A model generated the notes under the pieces. It did not search any database, had not been told where the DNA came from, and worked only from the letters and a program-made list of their open reading frames with translations. From the NCBI RefSeq assembly GCF_022288725.1, contig NZ_JAKNTA010000001.1:308499-372498 (forward strand): a DNA stretch of 64,000 nt, given 5' to 3'. Positions 8,798-16,838 of the stretch are shown piece by piece; the stretch's first letter is position 1, and every line of letters starts with the position of its first letter. Origin of the DNA: Kitasatospora sp. A2-31. Its GTDB lineage: Bacteria > Actinomycetota > Actinomycetes > Streptomycetales > Streptomycetaceae. A program made the position numbers and the translations under genes.

Positions 8798-9289
8798 ATG
8801 AGCGAGCAGCCGAACGAGCAGCCGTACACCGGTCCGGACGACCCCCGGGTTTCCGCGCTGCGGATCGAGGAGTTCGCCTTCCCCGGCCCGCTGCGCGACC
8901 AGCTGGTCGCGGCCGTGCTGAGCGGTGCCAAGACCAGCACCACCGGCCTGGTCGCCGACTACGAGCACGAGAACGAGCCGCTGCCGCAGGCCGGGGTGCG
9001 CTCCGCGGTGATCGACTCCGCCGGCACGGTGGTGGCCGTGACCGAGACGACGGAGGTGCGGGTCGTGCCGCTGGCCGAGGTCGACCTGCAGCACGCGCTC
9101 GACGAGGGCGAGGGCTACACGACGGTGGCCGAGTGGCGGGAGGTCCACGAGGGGTTCTGGCACGGTCCGCAGATGCGGGCCGCGCTGGGCGACCCGGAGT
9201 TCACGGTGCACGACGGCACGCCGGTCGTCCTGGAGCGGTTCCGGCTGGTCGCCGACCTGCGCCGGGAACCGGCCGGCGACCCGCGCTGA
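8798..9289 (+). CDS. ASCH domain protein
   Basis: 163 aa; ACAGGAG ribosome site 5 nt before the ATG decides this start over an in-frame upstream extension. The ASCH fold is shown by FPGPLRDQLVAAVLSGAKTSTTGL near residues 26-50 and the closing TPVVLERFRLV strand. ASCH proteins are PUA-like RNA or nucleotide binders; some act as amidohydrolases on modified cytidines. The specific substrate here is not known. It is monocistronic and convergent with rsgA. Confidence 0.85.
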   Translation: MSEQPNEQPYTGPDDPRVSALRIEEFAFPGPLRDQLVAAVLSGAKTSTTGLVADYEHENEPLPQAGVRSAVIDSAGTVVAVTETTEVRVVPLAEVDLQHALDEGEGYTTVAEWREVHEGFWHGPQMRAALGDPEFTVHDGTPVVLERFRLVADLRREPAGDPR

Positions 9290-9297
9290 CGGGCGCC

Positions 9298-9338
9298 CGT
9301 GCCGCGCTGCCCGGAAGGCGTCCGGACAGCGCGGCACG
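9298..9338. terminator. bidirectional terminator between ASCH gene and rsgA
   Basis: Twelve-bp outer stem (9298-9309 with 9327-9338, CGTGCCGCGCTG) plus an inner CCGGA/TCCGG pair across a single mismatch. It is placed 9 nt after the ASCH stop and 28 nt after the rsgA stop, between convergent genes. Confidence 0.82.
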
Positions 9339-9365
9339 CGCGTCAGCGGAACGGCCGGCCGTGCG

Positions 9366-10496
9366 TCACCACTTCACGGTGCCGCCCGCGGCGCGCATCG
9401 ACTTGGTGAGGGCCTTCCACTTCTTCACCCGGGCCGTGGCGAGCCGGGCGTCCGAGCGGGAGGCGATCCAGTCGTTCTCGCGCTGGAGCTTGCGGTAGCT
9501 CTCCATCCGACGCTCCGGCAGCGTGCCGTCGGCCAGCGCCTCCTGCACGGCGCAGCCGGGCTCGCTCGCGTGCCCGCAGTCGTGGAACCGGCAGGACTCG
9601 GCCAGCTCCGCGATGTCGGCGAAGGCCAGGGCCACCCCCTCGCCACCGTAGAGGCCGACCTCGCGGAGGCCGGGCGTGTCGATCAGCACGCCGCCGCCGG
9701 GCAGCGCGATCAGCTCGCGGGTGGTCGTGGTGTGGCGGCCCTTCTGGTCCACCGCGCGGGCCTGCTGGACGGCCATCACGTCGGCACCGGCGAGGACGTT
9801 GGTGAGGGTGGACTTCCCGACACCGGACTGGCCGATGAACGCGGTCGTGCCGGGGATGCAGGCGCGCAGCACGTCCACCCCCTCGCCGGTCTCGGCGCTG
9901 ACCACCAGCACGGTGACACCGGGGGCGGTGGCCTCGACGTCGGCGCGGATGAACTCAGCGTCGTGGACCAGGTCGGCCTTGGTGAGGACGACCACCGGCT
10001 CGGCGCCGGACTCCCAGGCCAGCGCCAGAAAGCGCTCGATCCGGCCGAGGTCCGGCTCGGCCGCGAGCGAGGCGGCGATCAGCACGGTGTCGACGTTGGC
10101 GGCCAGGACCTGGCCGTCGGAGCGCTTTCCGGCCACCTTGCGGATGATCGCGGTGGAGCGCGGCAGCAGCGCGGCGACGGCCGTCATCGGCCGGGCCGCG
10201 AGGTCCACGGCCGCCCAGTCGCCGGTGCACGCGCAGTTGATCATGTCGGCGTCCGCGACCGGTCGCGTGTCGGCGCGGACGGTGCACAGCTCGCCGTTCT
10301 CCGGGTCGACCAGGACGGCGTCGCACTGGCCGCGGTCGACCCGGACGATGCGGGCCGGCGTCAGCCCGGCCTCGGCGAACGGGGCGAACTGCTCCGCGAG
10401 CTCGTCCGTCCAGCCGTAGGCGGCCAGCGGGGAGCCCGGAGTGTCGAGCGGGGAGGGAGAAGAGGAGGAGAACGGAACGGAAGCAGCGTTGGACAA
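9366..10496 (-). CDS. rsgA: ribosome small-subunit-dependent GTPase RsgA
   Basis: 376 aa. Circularly permuted GTPase: OB-fold region (about 45-110), then G4 TKAD, G5 SAET, G1 GQSGVGKST (P-loop), switch with KGRHTTTT, and G3 DTPG. A C-terminal zinc motif follows (CRFHDCGHASEPGC). It helps mature the 30S subunit. The start is a TTG at 10496 with only a weak AAGGGCC upstream, so the exact N-terminus is uncertain. A 23-codon reading frame with a strong ribosome site sits 67 nt upstream on the same strand. Confidence 0.95.
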   Translation of the reverse strand: MSNAASVPFSSSSPSPLDTPGSPLAAYGWTDELAEQFAPFAEAGLTPARIVRVDRGQCDAVLVDPENGELCTVRADTRPVADADMINCACTGDWAAVDLAARPMTAVAALLPRSTAIIRKVAGKRSDGQVLAANVDTVLIAASLAAEPDLGRIERFLALAWESGAEPVVVLTKADLVHDAEFIRADVEATAPGVTVLVVSAETGEGVDVLRACIPGTTAFIGQSGVGKSTLTNVLAGADVMAVQQARAVDQKGRHTTTTRELIALPGGGVLIDTPGLREVGLYGGEGVALAFADIAELAESCRFHDCGHASEPGCAVQEALADGTLPERRMESYRKLQRENDWIASRSDARLATARVKKWKALTKSMRAAGGTVKW

Positions 10497-10563
10497 CGCA
10501 GGGGGCCCTTCGGGAGGAATGTGATCCCGCCGGGCTGCGGCTGCGCGCGTCGGAAGAGCGGCG

Positions 10564-10635
10564 TCAGCCGGCGGCCGGGAGGGAGAGGTGAGTGCGAGCG
10601 CTGCCCAGGGCAGCCGTGAGGACCGTGACAGTCAT
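10564..10635 (-). CDS. 23-aa short reading frame upstream of rsgA (candidate leader peptide)
   Basis: ATG at 10635 preceded by a near-perfect AGGAGG at 7-8 nt, and a TGA at 10564-10566. The predicted product begins MTVTVLTAALG and ends THLSLPAAG. The ribosome site is better than that of rsgA itself. A 7-bp GGGCCGC hairpin (10662-10668 with 10676-10682) lies just upstream in the same transcript. It could be a leader peptide controlling rsgA or an unrelated small gene. I do not recognise the peptide family. Confidence 0.5.
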   Translation of the reverse strand: MTVTVLTAALGSARTHLSLPAAG

Positions 10636-10812
10636 CGGGCCCACCTCCTGTGTCTCTCCACGGGCCGCGAGAACGGCGGCCCTTCGAACCGGACTGATCA
10701 CACCGTAGCGAGCCGCTCCGGCCCTGCCAACCGGTTTTTCACCCGGGGCGTTGACCTTCCACGCCCCGGAACGGGGCCTCCGGATCCTTCACCGCCCGCC
10801 GCCCGCCGCCGC

Positions 10813-10870
10813 CCACCGGCGTCCACCGGCGTCCACCGCCGTCCACCGGCCGTCCACCGGCCGTCCACGG
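10813..10870. repeat. 10-11-nt tandem repeat downstream of the YihY gene
   Basis: Five units of CCACCGGCGT or CCACCGGCCGT plus a partial sixth, starting 33 nt after the stop codon of the minus-strand YihY-family gene. The unit drifts from 10 to 11 nt. No coding potential is attributed to it. Confidence 0.8.
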
Positions 10871-10902
10871 ACCGGACACCGCCGCGGACGCGGACCTCGG
10901 CC

Positions 10903-12201
10903 TCAGCGCTGCTGGTCCCACGGCGGCCGGGGCGGGTGCCCGGGCAGCGGACGCTCCGGCGGCGGCGCGGTCGGCCGGTCGCTGTCCGGCGGCGGCGGGG
11001 CCGGCCGGTGGTGCGGGCCGCCGCGCGCGGTGAGCCGGGCCCGCACGTTGTCGGCGGCCAGCACGTCGGCCCAGCGCTCCGGGTACTCCGAGGGGACGTC
11101 CACGTCCTCGCCGTCGTCCTCCCAGGACTCCTCCTCGGCGCCCTCCGCGAGACCCAGCTCGCGCGCCCGCCGGGCCCGCTCGACGGCGCGGCGGGCGGCC
11201 ACCTCGCGGACCACCGCGGCCGCCGCCTCCTCGTGGGCGCGCTCGTTCTCGGCGCGCGCGTCGGCGGTCTCCAGCGTGGGCCAGCGGCGGTCTATGGCGG
11301 CGTTCATCGCGGCGCCGATCAGCACCGCGAGCGCGACCACGAAGATCCACAGCAGCACGGCCACCGGCGCGGCCAGCGAGCCGTACGCCGAGCGGCCCTC
11401 CACCGAGCTCACCAGGTAGAACCGGAGCCCGACGCTGCAGAAGACCAGGACGACCAGGGCCACCAGGGCGCCGGGGATGTCTTCGCGCCACGGGGTGGAG
11501 ACCGGCACGGCCAGGTGGTAGAGCGTGGTGAGGGAGACGATCAGCAGCAGGATCGCGACCGGCCAGTAGAAGGCGTTGACCACCGACGCGAGGCCGACGC
11601 CCACCGCGTTCTGCACCAGGCCCGGACCGGCCAGCAGCAGCGGCAGCACCAGCGAGCCGATCACCAGCGCGCCGAGGTAGAGGCCGAGCGACATCGTCCG
11701 GGTCTTGACGATGCCGCGCTTGCCGTCGAGCCCGTACATCACCGTGATGGTGTCGATGAAGATGTACAGCGCGCGCGAGCCGGACCAGAGCGAGAGCAGG
11801 AAGCCGAGCGAGACGAGGTCCGGCCGCCGGTGGTTGAAGACGTCGTCCAGCAGCGGGACCACGACCGCCTTGACCGACGAGTCGGTGAGGACGGTCCCGG
11901 AGGCCTTGAGGATGTCCTGCCGCAGCGAGTCGATGGTGCCGGCGCCGACGAAGTCGTCCAGGTAGCCGAGCGTTCCGGCCAGGCAGAGCAGCAGCGGCGG
12001 GATGGAGAGCAGGGTGAAGAACGCCGCCTCGGCGGCGAGCCCGGTGACCCGGTACTCGACGCACGTGTTGGTGGTGTCCTTGACCAGGGCCCAGGCGGTA
12101 CTGCGCCAGGTGACCTGCTTGGCCGCCCGCCGGGAGCCCTTGCCCCGACGACGGGAGGGCCGCTCGGGGTTCGGTCTCGTCGTCTCGCCTGCTGCTTGCA
12201 C
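10903..12201 (-). CDS. YihY/virulence factor BrkB family membrane protein
   Basis: 432 aa from GTG 12201. Six or so membrane helices lie between about residues 50 and 310, with family features GLAAEAAFFTLLSIPPLL near the first helix, LVSLGFLLSLWSGSRA, and YGSLAAPVAVLLWIF in the last. A charged C-terminal tail of about 110 residues (Arg/Glu-rich helix then Pro-rich) is likely cytoplasmic. Despite an old RNase BN label the family's function is unclear. GATAACGT ends 7-8 nt before the GTG with no ribosome site, so the transcript is probably leaderless; this chose the start over a long upstream extension. Confidence 0.88.
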   Translation of the reverse strand: MQAAGETTRPNPERPSRRRGKGSRRAAKQVTWRSTAWALVKDTTNTCVEYRVTGLAAEAAFFTLLSIPPLLLCLAGTLGYLDDFVGAGTIDSLRQDILKASGTVLTDSSVKAVVVPLLDDVFNHRRPDLVSLGFLLSLWSGSRALYIFIDTITVMYGLDGKRGIVKTRTMSLGLYLGALVIGSLVLPLLLAGPGLVQNAVGVGLASVVNAFYWPVAILLLIVSLTTLYHLAVPVSTPWREDIPGALVALVVLVFCSVGLRFYLVSSVEGRSAYGSLAAPVAVLLWIFVVALAVLIGAAMNAAIDRRWPTLETADARAENERAHEEAAAAVVREVAARRAVERARRARELGLAEGAEEESWEDDGEDVDVPSEYPERWADVLAADNVRARLTARGGPHHRPAPPPPDSDRPTAPPPERPLPGHPPRPPWDQQR

Positions 12202-12377
12202 AGGCCCAACGTTATCGGGCCGGGGCCGGTCCCTTGATCTCCGGACCGCCGAGCGGCGACGGCGGGCCGAAAGCGGGGAGCGGCGGGAACGCTCGGTTGT
12301 CTCGTGATTCGAAACCAACGCGTCCACAATACGGACGTTAGTGGACCGCGAGTCATGCGCCGTGCGAATCTCTTGCC

Positions 12378-12461
12378 ATGCCAAGCGCCGGAACCACCCT
12401 GGTAGGTCGACTCCACGTCGACCTCCTCCGCGTGTCCAGCGCCATCTGTCCGGTGACCTGA
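12378..12461 (+). CDS. putative leader peptide of the sulfur assimilation operon
   Basis: 27 codons, ATG 12378 to TGA 12461, ending 198 nt before the sulfite reductase start. It contains RLHVDLLRVSSAIC, the hallmark of the actinobacterial putative leader peptide family found upstream of sulfur genes; the single Cys codon is the fourth from the end. These short peptides are thought to sense cysteine (or Cys-tRNA) during translation, as shown for Cys-containing upstream ORFs in mycobacteria. Here it would couple cysteine supply to expression of the downstream sir-cys genes. Recognition of the family is strong; the mechanism is inference. Confidence 0.85.
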   Translation: MPSAGTTLVGRLHVDLLRVSSAICPVT

Positions 12462-12586
12462 GCCCACCCCGCGACACCCACCGCACCCGGCGCCCACCAC
12501 CCCCGCCGCAACCGCCGAAGCGGATGCGCAGGCGCCCGCCCGGCCCCGGTCACTGCTCTCCCGGCCCTGAGAACCCCGCAGGTCAC
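12404..12586 (+). promoter_or_regulatory. candidate attenuator structure around the leader peptide
   Basis: Within the leader ORF, AGGTCGAC/GTCGACCT (12404-12411 with 12417-12424) forms an 8-bp hairpin. The stop-codon region GTGACCTG (12453-12460) can pair perfectly with CAGGTCAC at 12579-12586, or over 6 bp with GGTCAC at 12548-12553. These pairings are mutually exclusive, as expected of an attenuator controlled by ribosome position. All were found by eye and not scored. A separate CGTCC-N7-GGACG dyad lies upstream at 12321-12337. Confidence 0.4.
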
Positions 12587-12659
12587 AGCAGCACCGAACC
12601 GCCGAGCACGCACCGCGACCGACCCGGCGTCAGAGCCACCTGCCCCGAAGGACTTCACC

Positions 12660-14384
12660 ATGGCCACCACCCCCGAGACTGCCGAGCCCACGGCCGACGG
12701 CGCCGCCGCGCGCCGCCCCGTCGCGGCCCGCAAGGCGACCCGCCACCGCGGTGAGGGCCAGTGGGGCATGGGCCACTTCACTCCTCTGAACGCCAACGAG
12801 CAGTTCAAGAAGGACGACGACGGTCTCAACGTGCGGACACGCATTGAGACGATCTACGCGCACCGCGGCTTCGACTCGATCGACCCGGCGGACCTGCGCG
12901 GCCGGATGCGCTGGTGGGGTCTCTACACCCAGCGCAAGGAGGGCATCGACGGCGGCAAGACCGCGATCCTGGAGCCGCACGAGCTGGACGCCGAGTACTT
13001 CATGCTCCGCGTCCGCATCGACGGCGGCCGGCTGACCGTCGCCCAGCTCCGGGCGATCGCCGAGGTGTCCGAGCTGTACGGCCGCGGCACCGCCGACCTG
13101 ACCGACCGCCAGAACGTCCAGTACCACTGGATCCGGATCGAGGACGTCCCGGCGATCTGGCAGAAGCTGGAGGCCGTCGGCCTCTCCACCACCGAGGCCT
13201 GCGGCGACACCCCGCGCGTCATCCTGGGCTCCCCGGTGGCGGGCATCGCCGAGGACGAGATCATCGACGGCACCCCCGCCATCGAGGAGATCTACCGCCG
13301 CTTCATCGGCAACCCCGAGTTCTCCAACCTGCCGCGCAAGTTCAAGTCCGCCGTCTCCGGCTCCCCGCTGCTGGACGTCGCGCACGAGATCAACGACATC
13401 GCCTTCGTCGGCGTGAACCACCCGGAGCACGGCCCCGGCTTCGACCTCTGGGTCGGCGGCGGCCTCTCCACCAACCCGAAGCTCGGGGTGCGCCTGGGCG
13501 CCTGGGTCCCGCTGGACGAGGTCGCGGACGTCTACGGCGGCGTGATCGGCATCTTCCGCGACTACGGCTACCGCCGCCTGCGCAACCGCGCCCGGCTGAA
13601 GTTCCTGGTCGCCGACTGGGGCCCGGAGAAGTTCCGTCAGGTGCTGGAGGACGAGTACCTCAAGTACCGGCTGGTGGACGGCCCCGCGCCGGAGGAGCCC
13701 AGCGGCCGGTGGCGCGACCACGTCGGCGTGCACCGGCAGAAGGACGGCCGGTACTACGTCGGCTTCGCCCCGCGGGTGGGCCGGGTCAACGGCAAGCTGC
13801 TCGGGCGGATCGCCGACCTCGCCGCCGAGCACGGCAGCGACCGCCTGCGCACCACCGCCGAGCAGAAGATGCTCGTCCTCGACATCGCCGAGGACCGGGT
13901 CGAGTCGCTGGTGGCCGGCCTGGAGGCGCTGGACCTGCGGGTCAACCCGTCGCCGTTCCGCCGCGGCACCATGGCCTGCACCGGCATCGAGTACTGCAAG
14001 CTCGCCATCGTCGAGACCAAGGAGCGCGGCCGCACGCTCATCGACGAGTTGGAGGAGCGCCTCCCGGACTTCGACGAGCCGCTCACCATCAACATCAACG
14101 GCTGCCCGAACGCGTGCGCCCGGATCCAGGTCGCCGACATCGGTCTCAAGGGCCAGCTGGTCACCGACGAGAACGGGGACCAGGTCGAGGGCTACCAGGT
14201 CCACCTGGGCGGCGCGCTCGGGCTGGAGGCCGGGTTCGGCCGCAAGGTCCGCGGCCTCAAGGTCACCAAGGACGGCCTGCCCGACTACGTCGAGCGCGTG
14301 CTGACCCGCTACCGGGCCGGCCGCACCGAAGGCGAGCGCTTCGCCCAGTGGGCGGCCCGGGCCGACGAGGAGCAGCTGTCATGA
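12660..14384 (+). CDS. sir: ferredoxin-type sulfite reductase (siroheme, 4Fe-4S)
   Basis: 574 aa. Reduces sulfite to sulfide with six electrons. The siroheme-bound cluster ligands are C440, C446, C482 and C486 (CTGIEYC and NGCPNAC). Y89 in LYTQRK and C181 in EACGDTPR are 92 residues apart, the same spacing as the Tyr69-Cys161 crosslinked pair of M. tuberculosis NirA, which marks this as a sulfite rather than nitrite reductase. GAAGGAC lies 7-8 nt before the ATG. It is the first structural gene of the cys operon and its ATGA stop overlaps the next small gene. Confidence 0.96.
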   Translation: MATTPETAEPTADGAAARRPVAARKATRHRGEGQWGMGHFTPLNANEQFKKDDDGLNVRTRIETIYAHRGFDSIDPADLRGRMRWWGLYTQRKEGIDGGKTAILEPHELDAEYFMLRVRIDGGRLTVAQLRAIAEVSELYGRGTADLTDRQNVQYHWIRIEDVPAIWQKLEAVGLSTTEACGDTPRVILGSPVAGIAEDEIIDGTPAIEEIYRRFIGNPEFSNLPRKFKSAVSGSPLLDVAHEINDIAFVGVNHPEHGPGFDLWVGGGLSTNPKLGVRLGAWVPLDEVADVYGGVIGIFRDYGYRRLRNRARLKFLVADWGPEKFRQVLEDEYLKYRLVDGPAPEEPSGRWRDHVGVHRQKDGRYYVGFAPRVGRVNGKLLGRIADLAAEHGSDRLRTTAEQKMLVLDIAEDRVESLVAGLEALDLRVNPSPFRRGTMACTGIEYCKLAIVETKERGRTLIDELEERLPDFDEPLTININGCPNACARIQVADIGLKGQLVTDENGDQVEGYQVHLGGALGLEAGFGRKVRGLKVTKDGLPDYVERVLTRYRAGRTEGERFAQWAARADEEQLS

Positions 14385-14560
14385 GCGAGAGAGCGGCACC
14401 GTTCTTCTGCCCGTACTGCGGGGACGAGGACCTGCGCCCGTCCGAGGCCGGGCACGGCGCCTGGGAGTGCCACGGCTGCCGCCGCGCCTTCCAGCTGAAG
14501 TTCCTCGGCCTGCTGTCACCGACCAACGGGGGTACGCCACGTGACCGGCACGACGACTGA
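14381..14560 (+). CDS. small zinc-ribbon protein between sir and cysH
   Basis: 59 aa. The ATG overlaps the sir stop by 4 nt and the 3' end overlaps cysH by 20 nt, so it is embedded in the operon. Two CxxC knuckles, C10-x2-C13 (CPYC) and C30-x2-C33 (CHGC), form a rubredoxin-like zinc or iron site in a domain of only about 35 residues. The FQLKFLGL segment that follows is conserved-looking. It may deliver electrons to, or stabilise, sulfite reductase or APS reductase. No function is established; the coupling is what suggests a sulfur role. Confidence 0.82.
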   Translation: MSERAAPFFCPYCGDEDLRPSEAGHGAWECHGCRRAFQLKFLGLLSPTNGGTPRDRHDD

Positions 14561-15242
14561 CCACCGGGCGGCGGCGGAGAAGGCCGGCCGCGAGCTGGAG
14601 GAGGCGACCCCGCAGGAGATCCTGCAGTGGGCCGCCGACACGTTCGGCAAGCGGTTCTGCGTCACCTCCTCCATGGAGGACGCCGTCGTCGCCCACCTCG
14701 CCTCCTCGGTGCTGCCCGGCGTGGACGTGGTGTTCCTGGACACCGGCTACCACTTCGCGGAGACCATCGGCACCCGGGACGCGGTGGCGGCGACGATGCC
14801 GGTCAACGTCATCACCCTCACGCCGCGGCTGACCGTGGCCGAGCAGGACGCCGAGTACGGGCCGAACCTGCACGACCGCGACCCGGACCTCTGCTGCTCG
14901 CTGCGAAAGGTCGAGCCGCTGAACCGCGGACTCGGCGGGTACGACGCCTGGGCCACCGGACTGCGCCGCGACGAGTCCCCCACCCGGGCGGACACCCCGG
15001 TGGTGTCCTGGGACCCGAAGCGCCGCAAGGTCAAGATCGCCCCGATCGCCCGGTGGACGCAGGAGGACGTCGACGCGTACGTCGCCGCCCACGGGGTGCT
15101 GCTCAACCCGCTGCTGTGGGAGGGCTACACCTCGATCGGCTGCTCGCCGCTGTCCTGCACCCGCAAGCCGGCCGAGGGCGAGGACGCCCGGGCCGGCCGC
15201 TGGTCCGGCTCCGGCAAGACCGAGTGCGGCATCCACCTCTGA
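14541..15242 (+). CDS. cysH: APS/PAPS reductase with unusual cluster motif
   Basis: 233 aa, GTG start. Reduces adenylyl sulfate to sulfite plus AMP. PP-loop region SSMEDAVV (about 43-50), C118-C119 (CCSLRK), C201 and C206, and the C-terminal catalytic KTECGIH (C229). Paired C118-C119 plus the later Cys pair mark the 4Fe-4S, APS-type enzyme of bacteria. The later pair is normally CxxC (GCxPCT), but here it is GCSPLSCT, that is C-x4-C. Lies in the sir-cys operon between the zinc-ribbon gene and cysC. Confidence 0.93.
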   Translation: MTGTTTDHRAAAEKAGRELEEATPQEILQWAADTFGKRFCVTSSMEDAVVAHLASSVLPGVDVVFLDTGYHFAETIGTRDAVAATMPVNVITLTPRLTVAEQDAEYGPNLHDRDPDLCCSLRKVEPLNRGLGGYDAWATGLRRDESPTRADTPVVSWDPKRRKVKIAPIARWTQEDVDAYVAAHGVLLNPLLWEGYTSIGCSPLSCTRKPAEGEDARAGRWSGSGKTECGIHL

Positions 15243-15285
15243 TCCCCCGCTGATCCCCCACCACCCCCCTCCTGGAGACCCCACC

Positions 15286-15885
15286 GTGACGACAGTCCAC
15301 ACCCCGGCCGCCGACGGAGCCGCAGAGGCGGCCCCCGCGGCCGCCCCCTGCGAGCGCGGCGCCACCGTGTGGCTGACCGGGCTGCCCAGCGCCGGCAAGA
15401 CCACGCTGGCCTTCGCCCTGGCCGAGCGGCTGCGCACCGAGGGCCACCGGGTCGAGGTCCTGGACGGCGACGAGATCCGCGAGTTCCTCTCCAAGGGCCT
15501 CGGTTTCACCCGCGAGGACCGGCACACCAACGTCACCCGGATCGGCTTCGTCGCCGAGAAGCTGGCCGCCAACGGGGTCAAGGTGCTCGCCCCGGTGATC
15601 GCCCCCTACGCCGACTCCCGCGCCGCGGTCCGCGCCCGGCACGCCGCCAACGGCACCGCGTTCCTGGAGATCCACGTCGCCACCCCCGTCGAGCTCTGCG
15701 CCGAGCGCGACGTCAAGGGCCTGTACGCCAAGCAGGCGGCCGGCGAGATCTCCGGCCTCACCGGCGTGGACGACCCCTACGAGGCCCCGGCCGACCCGGA
15801 GCTGCGCCTGCAGACGCAGGGCCGCGCGGTCGCCGAGTCCGCCGCCGAGCTGCACGCCTTCCTGACCGAGAGGGGCCTCGCATGA
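15286..15885 (+). CDS. cysC: adenylylsulfate kinase
   Basis: 199 aa, GTG start with GGAGA upstream. Phosphorylates APS to PAPS. P-loop GLPSAGKTT at about 31-39, DGDEIREFLSKGLGFTREDR (APS-binding and family signature) and the lid region GLYAKQAAGEI. An N-tail of 24 residues is Ala-rich. A 43-nt gap separates it from cysH; its stop overlaps cysD (ATGA). Having both APS kinase and an APS-type CysH means PAPS is made for uses beyond assimilation, or as an APS buffer. Confidence 0.95.
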   Translation: MTTVHTPAADGAAEAAPAAAPCERGATVWLTGLPSAGKTTLAFALAERLRTEGHRVEVLDGDEIREFLSKGLGFTREDRHTNVTRIGFVAEKLAANGVKVLAPVIAPYADSRAAVRARHAANGTAFLEIHVATPVELCAERDVKGLYAKQAAGEISGLTGVDDPYEAPADPELRLQTQGRAVAESAAELHAFLTERGLA

Positions 15886-16838
15886 CCACCGCGACCGACA
15901 GTCCCGTTCACACCGACGCCCGGGACGGGAGTTCCGGGGGCCCCTTCGCGCTGTCCCACCTGGACGTGCTGGAGGCCGAGTCGGTGCACATCTTCCGCGA
16001 GGTCGCGGGGGAGTTCGAGCGCCCGGTGATCCTCTTCTCCGGCGGCAAGGACTCCATCGTCATGCTGCACCTGGCGCTCAAGGCCTTCGCCCCCGCGCCG
16101 ATCCCGTTCTCCCTGCTGCACGTCGACACCGGCCACAACTTCCCCGAGGTGATCGCCTACCGCGACCGCGTCGTGGCCGAGCACGGCCTGCGCCTGCACG
16201 TGGCCCACGTCCAGGACTTCATCGACGACGGCCGGCTGCGCGAGCGCCCCGACGGCACCCGCAACCCGCTGCAGACCGTCCCGCTGCTCGACGCCATCGA
16301 GGGCAACCGCTTCGACGCCGTCTTCGGCGGCGGCCGCCGCGACGAGGAGAAGGCCCGCGCCAAGGAGCGCGTCTTCTCGCTGCGCGACGAGTTCGGCGCC
16401 TGGGACCCGCGCCGCCAGCGCCCCGAGCTCTGGTCCCTCTACAACGGCCGGCACGCCGTCGGCGAGCACGTCCGGGTCTTCCCGCTCTCCAACTGGACCG
16501 AGCTGGACGTCTGGCAGTACATCGAGCGCGAGGGCATCGAGCTCCCGGAGATCTACTACGCGCACGAGCGCGACGTCTTCTCCCGCAACGGCATGTGGCT
16601 GACCGCCGGCGAGTGGGGCGGCCCCAAGGACGACGAGCCGGTCCAGCGCCGCCTGGTCCGCTACCGCACCGTCGGCGACATGTCCTGCACCGGCGCCGTC
16701 GACTCCGACGCCACCGACATCCAGGCCGTCATCGCCGAGATCGCCGCCTCGCGCCTCACCGAGCGCGGCGCCACCCGCGCCGACGACAAGCTCTCCGAGG
16801 CCGCGATGGAAGACCGCAAGCGCGAGGGATACTTCTAA
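15882..16838 (+). CDS. cysD: sulfate adenylyltransferase subunit CysD
   Basis: 318 aa. Small, catalytic PP-loop ATPase subunit of ATP sulfurylase, which adenylates sulfate. SGGKDSIVMLHLA (PP-loop, about residue 50), HVDTGHNFPEV, and FGGGRRDEEKARAKER are diagnostic. The C-terminus LSEAAMEDRKREGYF is the usual CysD ending. The ATG overlaps the cysC stop by 4 nt and the stop overlaps the cysN start by 1 nt (TAATG), so all three are translationally coupled. Confidence 0.97.
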   Translation: MTTATDSPVHTDARDGSSGGPFALSHLDVLEAESVHIFREVAGEFERPVILFSGGKDSIVMLHLALKAFAPAPIPFSLLHVDTGHNFPEVIAYRDRVVAEHGLRLHVAHVQDFIDDGRLRERPDGTRNPLQTVPLLDAIEGNRFDAVFGGGRRDEEKARAKERVFSLRDEFGAWDPRRQRPELWSLYNGRHAVGEHVRVFPLSNWTELDVWQYIEREGIELPEIYYAHERDVFSRNGMWLTAGEWGGPKDDEPVQRRLVRYRTVGDMSCTGAVDSDATDIQAVIAEIAASRLTERGATRADDKLSEAAMEDRKREGYF

